From Butyricicoccus_B sp017886875 (GTDB lineage Bacteria > Bacillota > Clostridia > Oscillospirales > Butyricicoccaceae), in NCBI GenBank assembly GCA_963931655.1, contig OZ007036.1, positions 496,001 through 560,000 of the forward strand: 64,000 nt of DNA, written 5' to 3'. Numbering within the stretch: the stretch's first letter is position 1; each line of letters opens with the position of its first letter. This document shows positions 41,859 through 51,218 of the stretch, piece by piece. A program made the translations under genes and the position numbers. The notes beneath the pieces were generated by a model. It was not told the DNA's origin and searched no databases. It saw only the letters and a program-made list of their open reading frames with translations.

Positions 41859-42143
41859 AAAAAAAGCCCCTCGTCGCCTTAAAACAAGGGACGAAAGAGC
41901 AAAACTTCCGCGGTACCACCCAAATTCAGTATAAAACTGCACTTTAAATCCGATACAAACATATCGTATCCCTATAACGGGGGAGAACCGTCAAAGCCTA
42001 CCACAAGCAAATAGTTTCAGCTTTACTGCTCAAGAGGGAACTTCACAAAATCAGTATCTGCACTTGTTTACAGTCAGGACAAGCACTCCCTGAAAGATAC
42101 AACAGATATTGCTACTTTCTCTTTCATCGCATTTACAATATTT
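41859..42143 (-). ncRNA. T-box leader of the aro operon
   Basis: Minus strand leader. The T-box sequence GGGTGGTACCGCGG is at 41921-41908. It is followed by a terminator: GACGAAAGAGC (41890-41900) and GCCCCTCGTC (41866-41875) on the + strand form the stem, then seven T residues on the minus strand. Stem I carries GCAAUAUC/GAUUUUGU above a loop whose 3' side reads GAAGUUCC, so UUC (Phe, 42040-42038) is the best specifier candidate; a UAC (Tyr) nearby is base-paired. Uncharged cognate tRNA would allow readthrough into aroF. Confidence 0.92.
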
Positions 42144-42149
42144 GTTTTT

Positions 42150-42178
42150 ATTATACGAACATTATCTCTTTTTGTCAA
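42150..42178 (-). promoter_or_regulatory. aro operon promoter
   Basis: Minus strand consensus TTGACA (42178-42173), 17-nt spacer, TATAAT (42155-42150). Start near 42143. Transcript leader to aroF is about 346 nt. Confidence 0.88.
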
Positions 42179-42243
42179 GCAAATTTCAAAATTTCTTTCA
42201 TATTTACACATTCATATGAGTATGTATAAAACAGGTGATGAAT

Positions 42244-43134
42244 ATGAAGGAAAGAATAAAACGTTTTATACAAGCTTGTGATTGTTTAACTCCCCAGATA
42301 AAAAACATTTTAATACATATTAAAGAGTGTGAAATTTGTGAAGAAATAAGACTTAGAGCAGGCAAGCCCATATATGCAGTATGGAATGATACTGAACATA
42401 AATTAGGTGAATATATTGTAACCCAAAACAATTTACAAGAAATTTTAAGTCGTGCTGCTAGATATTCAGTACATAGCTATTCTGAATATATTGCACAGGG
42501 ATTTTTACCGTTAGATGGCGGGCATAGGCTTGGTATTTGTGGAACAGCAGTTATAAATAATGGTAAAATCTCTGGAATAAGAACAATTTCTTCACTTAAT
42601 TTAAGAATTGCTCAAGAATATATAGGCTGTGCTGACAGTTTAATGCCACATATATTTTTTAAAAATGGACGACCTAAAAATGTTTTAATTTTATCTCCTC
42701 CTGCATATGGTAAAACAACACTACTTCGAGACCTTATAAGACAAGTTTCAAACAAAGGTATTCGCATTTCGATAGCTGATGAAAGGGGAGAGCTTGCAGC
42801 ACTTAATAATGGAGTAGCCCAATTTGATATTGGAATACATACTGATGTTATTGAAGCTCCAAAGGCTGAAGCTGTTCTTCTGCTTTTAAAGACTATGTCA
42901 CCAAAAATTATAGCACTTGATGAAATAACTTCACCTAATGATTTAAAAGCAATAGATTATGCTGGTAATTGTGGAGTTGGTATTTTTGCATCTGCACACG
43001 CTATAAATATTGATGATTTAAAAAACCGCCCGCTATATAGCGAAATGATGAAACTTAACATTTTTGATATTATTATAAGCCTTGAAAAACATGAAAACAC
43101 AAGAAAAATAAATATTTTACAAGGAGGAATATAA
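42244..43134 (+). CDS. spoIIIAA: Stage III sporulation protein AA
   Basis: 296-residue ATPase of the type II/IV secretion group that powers the SpoIIIA-SpoIIQ channel between mother cell and forespore. P-loop LSPPAYGKTTLLRDL, then SIADERGELAAL and the HTDVIEAPKAEA segment. ATG 42244 is preceded by AGGTGA and is preferred to GTG 42235. First of eight tightly spaced spoIIIA genes. The operon is normally sigma-E controlled; a TCATATT (42198-42204) is a possible -35 element, but I could not find a convincing -10 partner. Confidence 0.93.
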   Translation: MKERIKRFIQACDCLTPQIKNILIHIKECEICEEIRLRAGKPIYAVWNDTEHKLGEYIVTQNNLQEILSRAARYSVHSYSEYIAQGFLPLDGGHRLGICGTAVINNGKISGIRTISSLNLRIAQEYIGCADSLMPHIFFKNGRPKNVLILSPPAYGKTTLLRDLIRQVSNKGIRISIADERGELAALNNGVAQFDIGIHTDVIEAPKAEAVLLLLKTMSPKIIALDEITSPNDLKAIDYAGNCGVGIFASAHAINIDDLKNRPLYSEMMKLNIFDIIISLEKHENTRKINILQGGI

Positions 43135-43136
43135 AA

Positions 43137-43655
43137 ATGTTACAGATTTTAGGTGCAATACTTGTTATTTTCTCAAGTACAGCTCTTGGTATTGCAGGAA
43201 AACAAAAGCTTTCAAAACGCACTAAAATTTTAGGGGAATGGATTTGTGCTATTGATTTTATAACCGCTGAAATAGAGCAAAATCATACACCAATTCCAGA
43301 TATATTAAATATGCTTTCAAAACAAGATAATTCATCATTAAAACCTATTTTTATCGAAATGTTGCAACGAATAAATATGCAACATGAATTATCATTTAGT
43401 TATCATTGGCATACAACAATCAGAGATTTAGCTTTTTCCCTTGGCATGGAATATGAAGAAATTGAAACTCTTAGAAATACCGCTTCATATTTAGGAAGAT
43501 ACCAAGCAGAAATGCAAATTTCTGGTTTACTTCATACTCGTTCTAGGCTTGTATCAATACAAACTTCAGCAGTACAAGCACTTCAAAACAAAGGAAATGT
43601 ATATAGAATGTGTGGCATTGCCGCTGGAATAATAACCGTTTTAATGATTGTTTAA
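43137..43655 (+). CDS. spoIIIAB: Stage III sporulation protein AB
   Basis: 172-residue membrane protein with one hydrophobic helix at each end (ILGAILVIFSSTALGIAG and CGIAAGIITVLMIV) and a helical middle with GMEYEEIETLRNTASYLGRYQAE. It resembles GspF/type II secretion platform proteins of the SpoIIIA complex. Two bases separate it from spoIIIAA. Confidence 0.93.
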   Translation: MLQILGAILVIFSSTALGIAGKQKLSKRTKILGEWICAIDFITAEIEQNHTPIPDILNMLSKQDNSSLKPIFIEMLQRINMQHELSFSYHWHTTIRDLAFSLGMEYEEIETLRNTASYLGRYQAEMQISGLLHTRSRLVSIQTSAVQALQNKGNVYRMCGIAAGIITVLMIV

Positions 43656-43667
43656 AGAGGTTTTAAT

Positions 43668-43862
43668 ATGCAAATAGATTTGATTTTTAAAATAGCAGCA
43701 GTAGGAATTTTAGTAGCAGTTTTTAATCAGCTTTTAGTTCGTTCAGGTAGGGAAGAGCAAGCTCTTATGACAACTCTTGCAGGTCTTGTAGTTGTAATGA
43801 TGATCTTAGTTCAAGAAATAGCAAATTTATTTCAGATGATGAAATCTGTTTTTGGGTTTTAA
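43668..43862 (+). CDS. spoIIIAC: Stage III sporulation protein AC
   Basis: 64-residue protein with two transmembrane helices (LIFKIAAVGILVAVFNQLL and TTLAGLVVVMMILV) separated by RSGREEQAL, as in all SpoIIIAC proteins. GAGG lies 8 nt before ATG 43668. Small core component of the feeding-tube channel. Confidence 0.92.
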   Translation: MQIDLIFKIAAVGILVAVFNQLLVRSGREEQALMTTLAGLVVVMMILVQEIANLFQMMKSVFGF

Positions 43863-43865
43863 ATT

Positions 43866-44261
43866 ATGAATATTATATCTTTAGCAGGCATTGCTATAGT
43901 AGCTTGCATTCTGTGCATTACTTTAAAACCTTATCAACCTGTTTTTGCTTTTGCTGTTTCTGCTGTAGCTGGTATATACATACTTTTAATGGCTTTACAG
44001 CCTGTATACGAGCTTATACACTCCATAAATACACTGATTAACAGTGTAAACATATCATCAGAAATCTATATGCCTGTTATAAAAATAGTTGGAATATCAC
44101 TTGTAATTCGTATAAGCTGTGCAATTTGTAAAGATGCTGGGCAGCAAGCACTTTCAACTAAATTGGAATTTATAGGTTCAGTTGCATGTATAATTCTTTG
44201 TTTCCCACTTATTGAACATTTAATATCGCTTGTAAGTGATATATTAGGTCTAAAATTATGA
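43866..44261 (+). CDS. spoIIIAD: Stage III sporulation protein AD
   Basis: 131-residue integral membrane protein, a longer relative of SpoIIIAC with about four hydrophobic segments; ISCAICKDAGQQALSTKLEFIGS is the typical conserved part. Starts 3 bases after spoIIIAC and overlaps spoIIIAE by ATGA. Confidence 0.93.
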   Translation: MNIISLAGIAIVACILCITLKPYQPVFAFAVSAVAGIYILLMALQPVYELIHSINTLINSVNISSEIYMPVIKIVGISLVIRISCAICKDAGQQALSTKLEFIGSVACIILCFPLIEHLISLVSDILGLKL

Positions 44262-45340
44262 AAAAAATAATTTCATCAATTATATCATCAATAATTTTAA
44301 TATGCATTTTTTTTCAAATTTCTTTTGCTTTTGATTATTCAAATATTTTAACAGATTCTAAATCTGAAATTCTTGATTCACTTCCCAATAATTCAGCACA
44401 TATTATCAGTCAAACAGATGATATAGAAACTTGTTTACAAGAACTTTTAAATGGTATAAATACAAAAAGTTTTATAACAAGTTCTATAAGAAGCCTATCT
44501 AAAATGCTTATTGTTATTATGCTTGGTGGTATCTGTGCAGGTTTTCAAAAAAATTCAGATTTACCAGTTGTAACAATAGCAACTGCACTTGCTATGACAA
44601 GTGTTTTATTTTCAGATTTGCAAGGAATATTATTTCTTTGTACTCAAACTTTAGAACAAATATCTGTATTTTCTAATACAATGTTGCCTGTTATGGCGGG
44701 AGCTATAACACTATCTGGTGCACCTATTACTGCTAGTGCAACACAATCAATAACTATGCTTGCACTCAGTCTTATTATAGATTTTATAAGCTCTGTTCTA
44801 GTGCCTGCAATTTGTGCATATATTGCAATAATAACAGTAAATGCTGCACTATCACATGATTTACTGGATAATTTAGGGCAATTTATAAAGTGGATAACCA
44901 CAGGTAGTCTTAAACTTATACTTACAATTTTTATAGCATATTTATCTATATCTGGTGCTATAAGTGGAAGTGTTGACGCTGTTGCACTTAAAACCGCTAA
45001 ATTTGCTGTTTCTGGTTCAGTTCCAGTAGTTGGCGGAATAATATCTGATGCAACCGAATCAATGCTTGCAGGCATGGTAACTATTAAAAATTCTCTTGGC
45101 ATAATAGGTTTACTTGGTGTTGTTGCAATATGTATTATACCTTTTTTACAAGTAGGTATAAATTACCTTATTTTTAAAGCAGGAACAGCTGCATTTTCCC
45201 CTATATGCAGTCCACCAATAAGAAAACTTATGACAGGAATAGGGGATAGCTTAGGACTTATGCTTGGTATGCTTGGAACATGTAGTGCAATATTATTTTT
45301 TGAATTGGTATTTTCAATTTTAATGGTGAACCCGCTATGA
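44258..45340 (+). CDS. spoIIIAE: Stage III sporulation protein AE
   Basis: 360-residue polytopic membrane protein with an N-terminal signal-like segment and about eight helices. Family marks include LPVMAGAITLSGAPITASATQ-like (MLPVMAGAITLSGAPITAS) and AISGSVDAVALKTAKFA with SVPVVGGIISDATESML. Channel core of the SpoIIIA complex. ATGA overlaps at both ends imply coupled translation. Confidence 0.94.
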   Translation: MKKIISSIISSIILICIFFQISFAFDYSNILTDSKSEILDSLPNNSAHIISQTDDIETCLQELLNGINTKSFITSSIRSLSKMLIVIMLGGICAGFQKNSDLPVVTIATALAMTSVLFSDLQGILFLCTQTLEQISVFSNTMLPVMAGAITLSGAPITASATQSITMLALSLIIDFISSVLVPAICAYIAIITVNAALSHDLLDNLGQFIKWITTGSLKLILTIFIAYLSISGAISGSVDAVALKTAKFAVSGSVPVVGGIISDATESMLAGMVTIKNSLGIIGLLGVVAICIIPFLQVGINYLIFKAGTAAFSPICSPPIRKLMTGIGDSLGLMLGMLGTCSAILFFELVFSILMVNPL

Positions 45341-45816
45341 ATGGAATTTTAAAAGCAATAATTATTAGTGTTACAATATCTTCATTATTTGGCTGTATTG
45401 TTTTATCTCTTGTACCTGATGGTGTAATGAAAGAAATAGCTAAATTTACTGTCGGTTTATTTATTGCTAATGCATTATTTACACCTATAACACAAATTAA
45501 ATTTCCATCTATAGAAAGCATTTTTATGAAAAATGACAGTAAAATACAAACTGAAATAGAAGATGCAAAAAAACAAAGCGATGAAATAATGCTTGAAATT
45601 TCAAATCAAAATTTATGCGATAATATTGCCGAAAACCTGAAAAATCAAGGCTATACATGCGATATTAAAGCGGAATTATCTTTAGATGAAGATAATAATA
45701 TAAATATAGATAATATTTATGTTTATTCTGATATAAATGATTATTCTAAAATATCAGAATTTATCAGTTCTAATTATCAAATAGCAAAGGAGAACATAAA
45801 ACATGTGGAAACTTAA
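45337..45816 (+). CDS. spoIIIAF: Stage III sporulation protein AF
   Basis: 159 residues: two N-terminal helices (AIIISVTISSLFGCIVLSLV and FTVGLFIANALFTPI) and a soluble C-terminal ring-building-motif domain facing the intermembrane space. The C-terminal sequence is divergent, as usual for this subunit. Overlaps spoIIIAG by 14 bases. Confidence 0.88.
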   Translation: MNGILKAIIISVTISSLFGCIVLSLVPDGVMKEIAKFTVGLFIANALFTPITQIKFPSIESIFMKNDSKIQTEIEDAKKQSDEIMLEISNQNLCDNIAENLKNQGYTCDIKAELSLDEDNNINIDNIYVYSDINDYSKISEFISSNYQIAKENIKHVET

Positions 45817-46354
45817 TTTTTCAGAGATTACAGCCAAACTAAATCCTATTGCACAGAAATATAAATATGTTTTACTTATTTTTTTAGTAGGAATTATAAT
45901 GCTTTGTTTAGGTTCTCCACGAGATGCACCTAATAAAAACAACAATCAATCTAATAACGAAAATACAACAACTACTTTTGATTTATCCGCTTTTGAAGAA
46001 GCACTTGAAAAACAACTATCATCAATAAACGGTGCAGGACAAGTAAATCTTTTATTAAGCATAGAAGGTACAGAAGAAACCGTTTATGCTTCAAATATTC
46101 GTGAAAGTACATCAGGTGAAAGCAATAATATATATGAAAAAGACCTATCTGTATTATCTGATAGTAGTTATGGAGAGGAACCTGTAAAAGTTAAAAGTAT
46201 TTCGCCTACATTTCGTGGTGCTGTTGTGCTTTGTGAAGGTGCAGCAGATATATCTGTTAAATACTCAATAACCGAAGCTGTTTCCGCTGCTTGTGGACTC
46301 AGCATGGATAAAATCTCAGTTTTGCAAATGGACACAACACAGGAGGACAAATGA
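45803..46354 (+). CDS. spoIIIAG: Stage III sporulation protein AG
   Basis: 183 residues with one transmembrane helix (YVLLIFLVGIIMLCLGS) followed by an Asn-rich linker and the ring-building domain that forms the large intermembrane ring; RGAVVLCEGAADISVKYSITEAVSAACGL contains the conserved family motif. AAGGAG at 45787-45792 supports ATG 45803. Confidence 0.92.
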   Translation: MWKLNFSEITAKLNPIAQKYKYVLLIFLVGIIMLCLGSPRDAPNKNNNQSNNENTTTTFDLSAFEEALEKQLSSINGAGQVNLLLSIEGTEETVYASNIRESTSGESNNIYEKDLSVLSDSSYGEEPVKVKSISPTFRGAVVLCEGAADISVKYSITEAVSAACGLSMDKISVLQMDTTQEDK

Positions 46355-46355
46355 C

Positions 46356-46913
46356 ATGAGTAAATCAAGAAAAAAAGGTGCTGTTTATGGAATTATTGCA
46401 GTTATGCTTTGTGTAGCTGTATATTTAAACTGGAGTTATGTACAAACACCAGATGATTTATTGAGTGCTTCTCAAACATCTACCTCAAGCCAAACAGAAC
46501 AGGGAAGTGATGAAGGAGCGAAAGAAAACACTGAACAAACAGCCAATACAGTAACCACATCTGATTATTTTTCTGAATCAAGATTATCAAGAGAACAATC
46601 AAGAGATGAAGCAATCAGCATATTGAAAGACACAATCGCAAGTGATACCAGTGATGCAGAAGCAAAAGAACTTGCAAATGCACAAATTTCAGAAATGGCT
46701 GATGCATCTGTTACAGAAGCAACTATTGAAAGTCTTATAAAAGCAAAAGGTTATCAAGATGCAGTTGTATTTATTGGTTCTGACAGTGTAAATGTGATTG
46801 TTTCAACACCAGAAGCAGGATTTACAGAAACTGATGCATCTAAAATTAGCGATATTGTAGTAGCAGAAACTTCATTCCGTCCAGACCAAATAAAAATTGT
46901 TGAAGCAGGTTAA
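46356..46913 (+). CDS. spoIIIAH: Stage III sporulation protein AH
   Basis: 185 residues. One N-terminal transmembrane helix (GAVYGIIAVMLCVAVYL), an acidic Ser/Thr/Gln linker, and the YscJ/ring-building domain (YFSESRLSREQSRDEAI; ISEMADASVTEATIE; FRPDQIKIVE) that in the forespore septum meets SpoIIQ. ATG 46356 follows AGGAGG at 46341-46346; the longer frame from 46293 overlaps spoIIIAG and is rejected. Last gene of spoIIIA. Confidence 0.94.
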   Translation: MSKSRKKGAVYGIIAVMLCVAVYLNWSYVQTPDDLLSASQTSTSSQTEQGSDEGAKENTEQTANTVTTSDYFSESRLSREQSRDEAISILKDTIASDTSDAEAKELANAQISEMADASVTEATIESLIKAKGYQDAVVFIGSDSVNVIVSTPEAGFTETDASKISDIVVAETSFRPDQIKIVEAG

Positions 46914-46990
46914 TAATTATAGATTTAATAATATGTTTATGATATAATAATCACAATATTATTTATATTTGCTGCAAAGGAGTTTTTAAT

Positions 46991-47443
46991 ATGTCTGAAC
47001 AAAAAGAGTATTGGATGACAACTCATGACCAAGGAAGCATCAAAATCTCAGAAGATGTTGTTGCATCAATAGCAGCTGTTGCCACATCGGAAACCGAAGG
47101 TGTTAGCGGACTTTATTCATCATTTACTAATGATATCGTTAGTTTTTTAGGCAAAAAAACACCAGCTAAAGGTGTTAAAGTGACATTTCATAGTGATAAC
47201 ACAGTTGATATAGATATTTGTTATTTAGCTTGCTTTGGAAGCAATATCTGTGATGTTGCTAAAAATGTGCAGGAAAATGTAAAATCTGCTGTTGAATCTA
47301 TGACAAATCTTGATATTGGCAATATAAATATTCATGTTGCTGGTGTAACGTTTGTTTCTTCTGATAACAAAGAAAATCCTAAAGAAATAAATCTTCAGCC
47401 ACAAGAAACAAACACTGATGAAATTATTATTGAAGAAAACTAA
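46991..47443 (+). CDS. Asp23/Gls24-family envelope protein (YqhY-like)
   Basis: 150-residue Asp23-family protein: GSIKISEDVVASIAAVATSETEGV is the typical N-terminus and VDIDICYLACFGSNICDVAKNVQENVK the second conserved part. In Bacillus the homologue YqhY also lies just after spoIIIA, but next to accBC, which are missing here; loss of yqhY there perturbs acetyl-CoA carboxylase control. Ribosome site AAAGGAG upstream of ATG 46991. Ends with its own terminator. Confidence 0.88.
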   Translation: MSEQKEYWMTTHDQGSIKISEDVVASIAAVATSETEGVSGLYSSFTNDIVSFLGKKTPAKGVKVTFHSDNTVDIDICYLACFGSNICDVAKNVQENVKSAVESMTNLDIGNINIHVAGVTFVSSDNKENPKEINLQPQETNTDEIIIEEN

Positions 47444-47461
47444 ATTTTATTATTTTTAATT

Positions 47462-47490
47462 AACACACTAATTTTTTAGTGTGTTTTTTT
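47462..47490 (+). terminator. Terminator after Asp23-family gene
   Basis: 10-bp stem AACACACTAA (47462-47471)/47476-47485 followed by a run of T. Confidence 0.85.
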
Positions 47491-47900
47491 ATTGGAGAGA
47501 GGTCTATATATAACTATGCAAAATAAAGATTTTGTGTAATTAAAAAGAGGGTTTTCAAAATTTCAATCTAAATTTTTCGTTTTTTACATAAATATTCACC
47601 AATTAATGTAAATTTATTTAAGTCAATATATTTTGAATACCTGCACTTCTTTTCTATCTTTATTTAATTTTAAAAATATAGATTTTATATAGAAAGTAAA
47701 TTGTATTTTAATGATACTGTTTAATCTGTTTCAAGATTTTAATTTAAAGGATTATTTTGATTTTATATTATTAAATTGTTTTTTATCAGCTTTTGTTATT
47801 TTTATAACAAAATATTCTGGTCTTTTCACTTTTCTTTTTATTTATTTTTGTTTTTTATTTTATATTTTAGTATGAATTATACAAAATAATAATTGTATGT
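47491..47900. other. AT-rich intergenic region without recognisable genes
   Basis: About 410 bp between two convergent transcription units, both already closed by terminators. Composition is extremely A+T-rich with long T tracts. No open frame with a ribosome site, no clear hairpin and no repeat beyond homopolymer runs was seen. It may be spacer, or a decayed gene. Confidence 0.6.
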
Positions 47901-47934
47901 AAAAAGCTGATGGGCAAAAGCCCATCAGCTTTTT
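47901..47934 (-). terminator. Terminator of the polyamine operon
   Basis: 15-bp perfect stem AAAAAGCTGATGGGC (47901-47915)/47920-47934 with an AAAA loop; on the minus strand it ends in TTTTT right after the nspC stop codon. Confidence 0.93.
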
Positions 47935-49072
47935 ACGACAAACGATTTTTAAAATCATCATATCCAAATCGTTTTATAACTTCAAAAATACCATCTTTAT
48001 GGCATAATACTATTGATGGTAAAGACATTCCATTAAATGTATTATTTTTAACCATTGTATATAATGCCATATCTTCAAATGCTAATCTATCGCCTTCGTT
48101 TAATTCATTATCAAATGAATAATCACCAATAATATCACCAGCTAAACATGTTGCACTGCTTAAACGATATGTATAAGCTTTTTCGTTTGGCTGACCACTA
48201 AACATCAATGGTGGTCTATATGGCATTTCTAAAACATCTGGCATATGGCAAGCTGCTGATACATCTAAAATGGCAATATTCATGCCGTTTTTAACAGTTT
48301 CCAGTACAGTTGTAACAAGACAACCTGCATTAAGTACAACAGCTTCTCCTGGCTCAAGATAAACTTCAACATCATATGTTTCACGAATATGTTTTATAAT
48401 GCGAATTAAACGCTCTATATCATAATCTTTTCGTGTAATATGATGACCTCCACCCATATTAAGCCATTTCATATTATATAAATATTTTCCGAATTTTTCT
48501 TCAAATGCTTTAACCGTTGTTTCAAGATCATCAGAGTTTTGTTCGCAAAGAGTATGAAAATGCAGCCCATCAAGTAAAGGTAAAATATCTTCATCAAAAT
48601 TTGCAAGGGTTGTACCAAGTCTTGAACCTACAGCACATGGGTCATATATGGCATGGTCTCCCTGTGTTGAACATTCAGGATTTATTCTAAGACCAATATT
48701 TTTTCCTTTTTCTTTTGCTTTACTTGCAAATTTTTTAACTTGTAATGGTGAATTAAACACTATATCATCTGCATATTTTAGAATTTTTTCAAATTCATCT
48801 TCACGATATGCAGGTGAGAAAACATGTGTTTCTCCACCAAATTCTTCATAGCCTAAACGAGCTTCATATAAACCGCTTGCAGTTGTTCCCGCTAAGTATC
48901 TTTTGATAAGCGGATATACCGCAAACATAGAAAATGCTTTCTGGGCGAGCAGAATTTTACACTCTGCTCGCTCAGATACATCTTTTAATACCTCAAGATT
49001 GTGTATTAATTTTTCTTCATCAATCAAATAGTAAGGTGTACGTAGCCCACCATCATTAAAATTTTGTATCAT
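47933..49072 (-). CDS. nspC: Carboxynorspermidine/carboxyspermidine decarboxylase
   Basis: PLP enzyme of the alanine racemase-like fold III group; decarboxylates carboxyspermidine (or carboxynorspermidine) to the triamine. 379 residues; LLAQKAFSMFAVYP carries the PLP lysine, HFHTLCEQNSDD and NMGGGHHITRKDY the phosphate/PLP contacts, and SSATCLAGDIIGDY the C-terminal catalytic Cys. Last gene of the polyamine operon, 5 bases after the dehydrogenase; the ribosome site is weak (GGTAG), which suggests coupling. Confidence 0.93.
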   Translation of the reverse strand: MIQNFNDGGLRTPYYLIDEEKLIHNLEVLKDVSERAECKILLAQKAFSMFAVYPLIKRYLAGTTASGLYEARLGYEEFGGETHVFSPAYREDEFEKILKYADDIVFNSPLQVKKFASKAKEKGKNIGLRINPECSTQGDHAIYDPCAVGSRLGTTLANFDEDILPLLDGLHFHTLCEQNSDDLETTVKAFEEKFGKYLYNMKWLNMGGGHHITRKDYDIERLIRIIKHIRETYDVEVYLEPGEAVVLNAGCLVTTVLETVKNGMNIAILDVSAACHMPDVLEMPYRPPLMFSGQPNEKAYTYRLSSATCLAGDIIGDYSFDNELNEGDRLAFEDMALYTMVKNNTFNGMSLPSIVLCHKDGIFEVIKRFGYDDFKNRLS

Positions 49073-49077
49073 AGTTA

Positions 49078-50337
49078 TTAGTCTACCAATACAGGATTAT
49101 TATCAATTTGCCATGGTAAGCCCCATTTATTAAGAGCTTCCATATATGGGTCTGGGTCAAATTCTTCTACAGTGTATACACCCGCTTTATTCCATTTACC
49201 TGTTAATAACATCATAGCACCAATCATAGCTGGTACACCAGTAGTATAAGAAATTGCTTGAGACTCTACTTCCTTATAACATTCTTGATGGTCACACACA
49301 TTATAAATATAAGCAGTTTTTTCCTTACCATCTTTCTTACCAGTAAAGATACAGCCAATATTAGTTTTACCCACTGTACGAGGACCAAGGCTTGCTGGGT
49401 CTGGTAAAAGTGCCTTTAAAAACTGAATTGGAACTATACTATGACCTTCAAATTCAATCGGCTCAGTAGACAGCATACCTACATTTTCAAGACAATTCAT
49501 ATGAGTTAAATAACTCTGACCAAAAGTCATAAAGAAACGAATTCTCTTTACATTTGGAATATTCTTTGCAAGTGATTCAATTTCCTCATGGTGCAGTAAA
49601 TACATATCCTTCTGCCCTACTTGGTCAAAGTTGTATTCACGCTTAATGCTCATTGCAGGGATTTCTACCCAATGACCATTTTCCCAATAAGAACCTGGAG
49701 CAGAAACTTCACGCAGATTGATTTCTGGGTTAAAGTTAGTAGCAAATGGATAACCATGGTCGCCACCATTACAATCTAAAATATCAATAGTATCAATAGT
49801 ATCAAATAAATGTTTTTGAGCATATGCACAATAAGCCTGAGTTACACCTGGGTCAAAACCTGAACCCAACAGAGCAGTTAAACCTGCCTTTTCAAATTTC
49901 TCTTTATATGCCCATTGCCAAGTATAATCAAAATAAGCAGAAAAACCTTCTTCTTTACAACGCTTATCATATACAGCTCTCCATTCTGGGTCGTTTAAGT
50001 CCTCTGGTTCATAGTTTGCTGTATCCATGTAATTAACACCACACTCTAAACAAGCGTCCATAATGGTTAAATCCTGATATGGTAAAGCAATATTCATTAC
50101 TAAATCAGGTTGCACCTTTTTAATTAGTGCAACTACTTCTTCAACATGGTCCGCATCTACCTGCTCAGTAGTAATCTTAGTTTTTGTTGTGCCTTCAAGT
50201 TTTGCCTTTAAAGCATCACATTTACTCTTAGTTCTACTAGCAATGCAGATTTCTTCAAATACTTCACTATTTTGGCAACATTTATGAATTGCAACAGATG
50301 CAACACCGCCACAGCCTATAATTAAAACTTTGCTCAT
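49078..50337 (-). CDS. Carboxynorspermidine/carboxyspermidine dehydrogenase
   Basis: Saccharopine-dehydrogenase-family enzyme (often listed as Lys1/LYS9-like or CANSDH/CASDH) that condenses a diamine with aspartate semialdehyde using NADPH. 419 residues; MSKVLIIGCGGVASVAIHK is the Rossmann loop, GVNYMDTANYEP and LLGSGFDPGVTQAYCAYA typical middle motifs. AGGAGG precedes ATG 50337. Directly followed by nspC, its pathway partner. With putrescine as acceptor it makes carboxyspermidine. Confidence 0.93.
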   Translation of the reverse strand: MSKVLIIGCGGVASVAIHKCCQNSEVFEEICIASRTKSKCDALKAKLEGTTKTKITTEQVDADHVEEVVALIKKVQPDLVMNIALPYQDLTIMDACLECGVNYMDTANYEPEDLNDPEWRAVYDKRCKEEGFSAYFDYTWQWAYKEKFEKAGLTALLGSGFDPGVTQAYCAYAQKHLFDTIDTIDILDCNGGDHGYPFATNFNPEINLREVSAPGSYWENGHWVEIPAMSIKREYNFDQVGQKDMYLLHHEEIESLAKNIPNVKRIRFFMTFGQSYLTHMNCLENVGMLSTEPIEFEGHSIVPIQFLKALLPDPASLGPRTVGKTNIGCIFTGKKDGKEKTAYIYNVCDHQECYKEVESQAISYTTGVPAMIGAMMLLTGKWNKAGVYTVEEFDPDPYMEALNKWGLPWQIDNNPVLVD

Positions 50338-50363
50338 TGGAATTTCCTCCTAAGTTTATATAT

Positions 50364-51218
50364 CTATTTATTTAGCGCGAGAAGCATTTCACGCACAATT
50401 TTACAAGCAACCGCAGTAGATGCACCACTAGCATCATAATGTGGGCTTAATTCATTTACATCACAACCGACAATATTTAATTTACTACAAACTAATGTTA
50501 CAGCTTTTCTTAGCTCATCAAAGCTAACTCCACCTGGTTCTGGTGTGCCTGTTCCACAAAAAACCGATGGGTCTAACACATCAAGGTCTAGAGTAAAATA
50601 TACTGGCTTATCAGCTAACTTGTTTACAACTTCCTCTAAACCATTTAAATTAAATTTATTAGTTGTAACATGCTCTTTCCCCCATTGCCATTCTGCACGT
50701 TCACCAGAACGAATACCAAACTGATAAATCTTATTATCACCTATTATATCCCAGCAACGACGAATAACACAAGCATGAGAAAGAGGTTCACCTAGATAAT
50801 CTTCTCTAAGATCTGTATGTGCATCAAAATGAATAATATGCACATCTGGATACTTTTTAGCAATAGCTCTAAAAGAACCAAGTGTTACAAGGTGCTCACC
50901 ACCTAAAAGAAAAGGCAGTTTATTATCAGATAAAATTTGCTCGGTTTGCTTTTCAATCTGCTCTAATGCATCTTCTGGACCACCAAAGCGAAGTTCTAAA
51001 TCACCTGCATCTAAAATAGCATAATCTTCTAAATCTTTGTCCTGATAAGGTGAATAACTCTCTAAGCCAAAAGACTCTGAACGTATAGCATGTGGACCAA
51101 AACGAGTTCCTGGTCTAAATGAAGTGGTGGAATCATATGGAGCACCAAACAACACTATATCAGCTTTATCATACGGTGTATCACATAATAAAAATGTTTC
51201 AACATTCGGACTCAACAT
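50364..51218 (-). CDS. speB: Agmatinase
   Basis: Mn-dependent ureohydrolase turning agmatine into putrescine and urea. 284 residues with the metal motifs LLGGEHLVTLGS, IIHFDAHTDLRED and FTLDLDVLDPSVFCGTGTPEPGG. ATG 51218 lies 20 bases inside the end of speE and follows GGAG about 10 nt away. Agmatinase next to an arginine decarboxylase-type gene identifies the arginine to agmatine to putrescine route. Confidence 0.94.
   Translation of the reverse strand: MLSPNVETFLLCDTPYDKADIVLFGAPYDSTTSFRPGTRFGPHAIRSESFGLESYSPYQDKDLEDYAILDAGDLELRFGGPEDALEQIEKQTEQILSDNKLPFLLGGEHLVTLGSFRAIAKKYPDVHIIHFDAHTDLREDYLGEPLSHACVIRRCWDIIGDNKIYQFGIRSGERAEWQWGKEHVTTNKFNLNGLEEVVNKLADKPVYFTLDLDVLDPSVFCGTGTPEPGGVSFDELRKAVTLVCSKLNIVGCDVNELSPHYDASGASTAVACKIVREMLLALNK

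Noticed and set aside
42181..42234. Sigma-E promoter for spoIIIAA
   Set aside because: TCATATT at 42198 resembles a -35 element, but the only -10-like sequence at acceptable spacing would start transcription within the ribosome site. Not listed as a feature.
47491..47900. Small genes in the AT-rich gap after the Asp23-family gene
   Set aside because: Only very short frames without ribosome sites; T-rich composition explains them.
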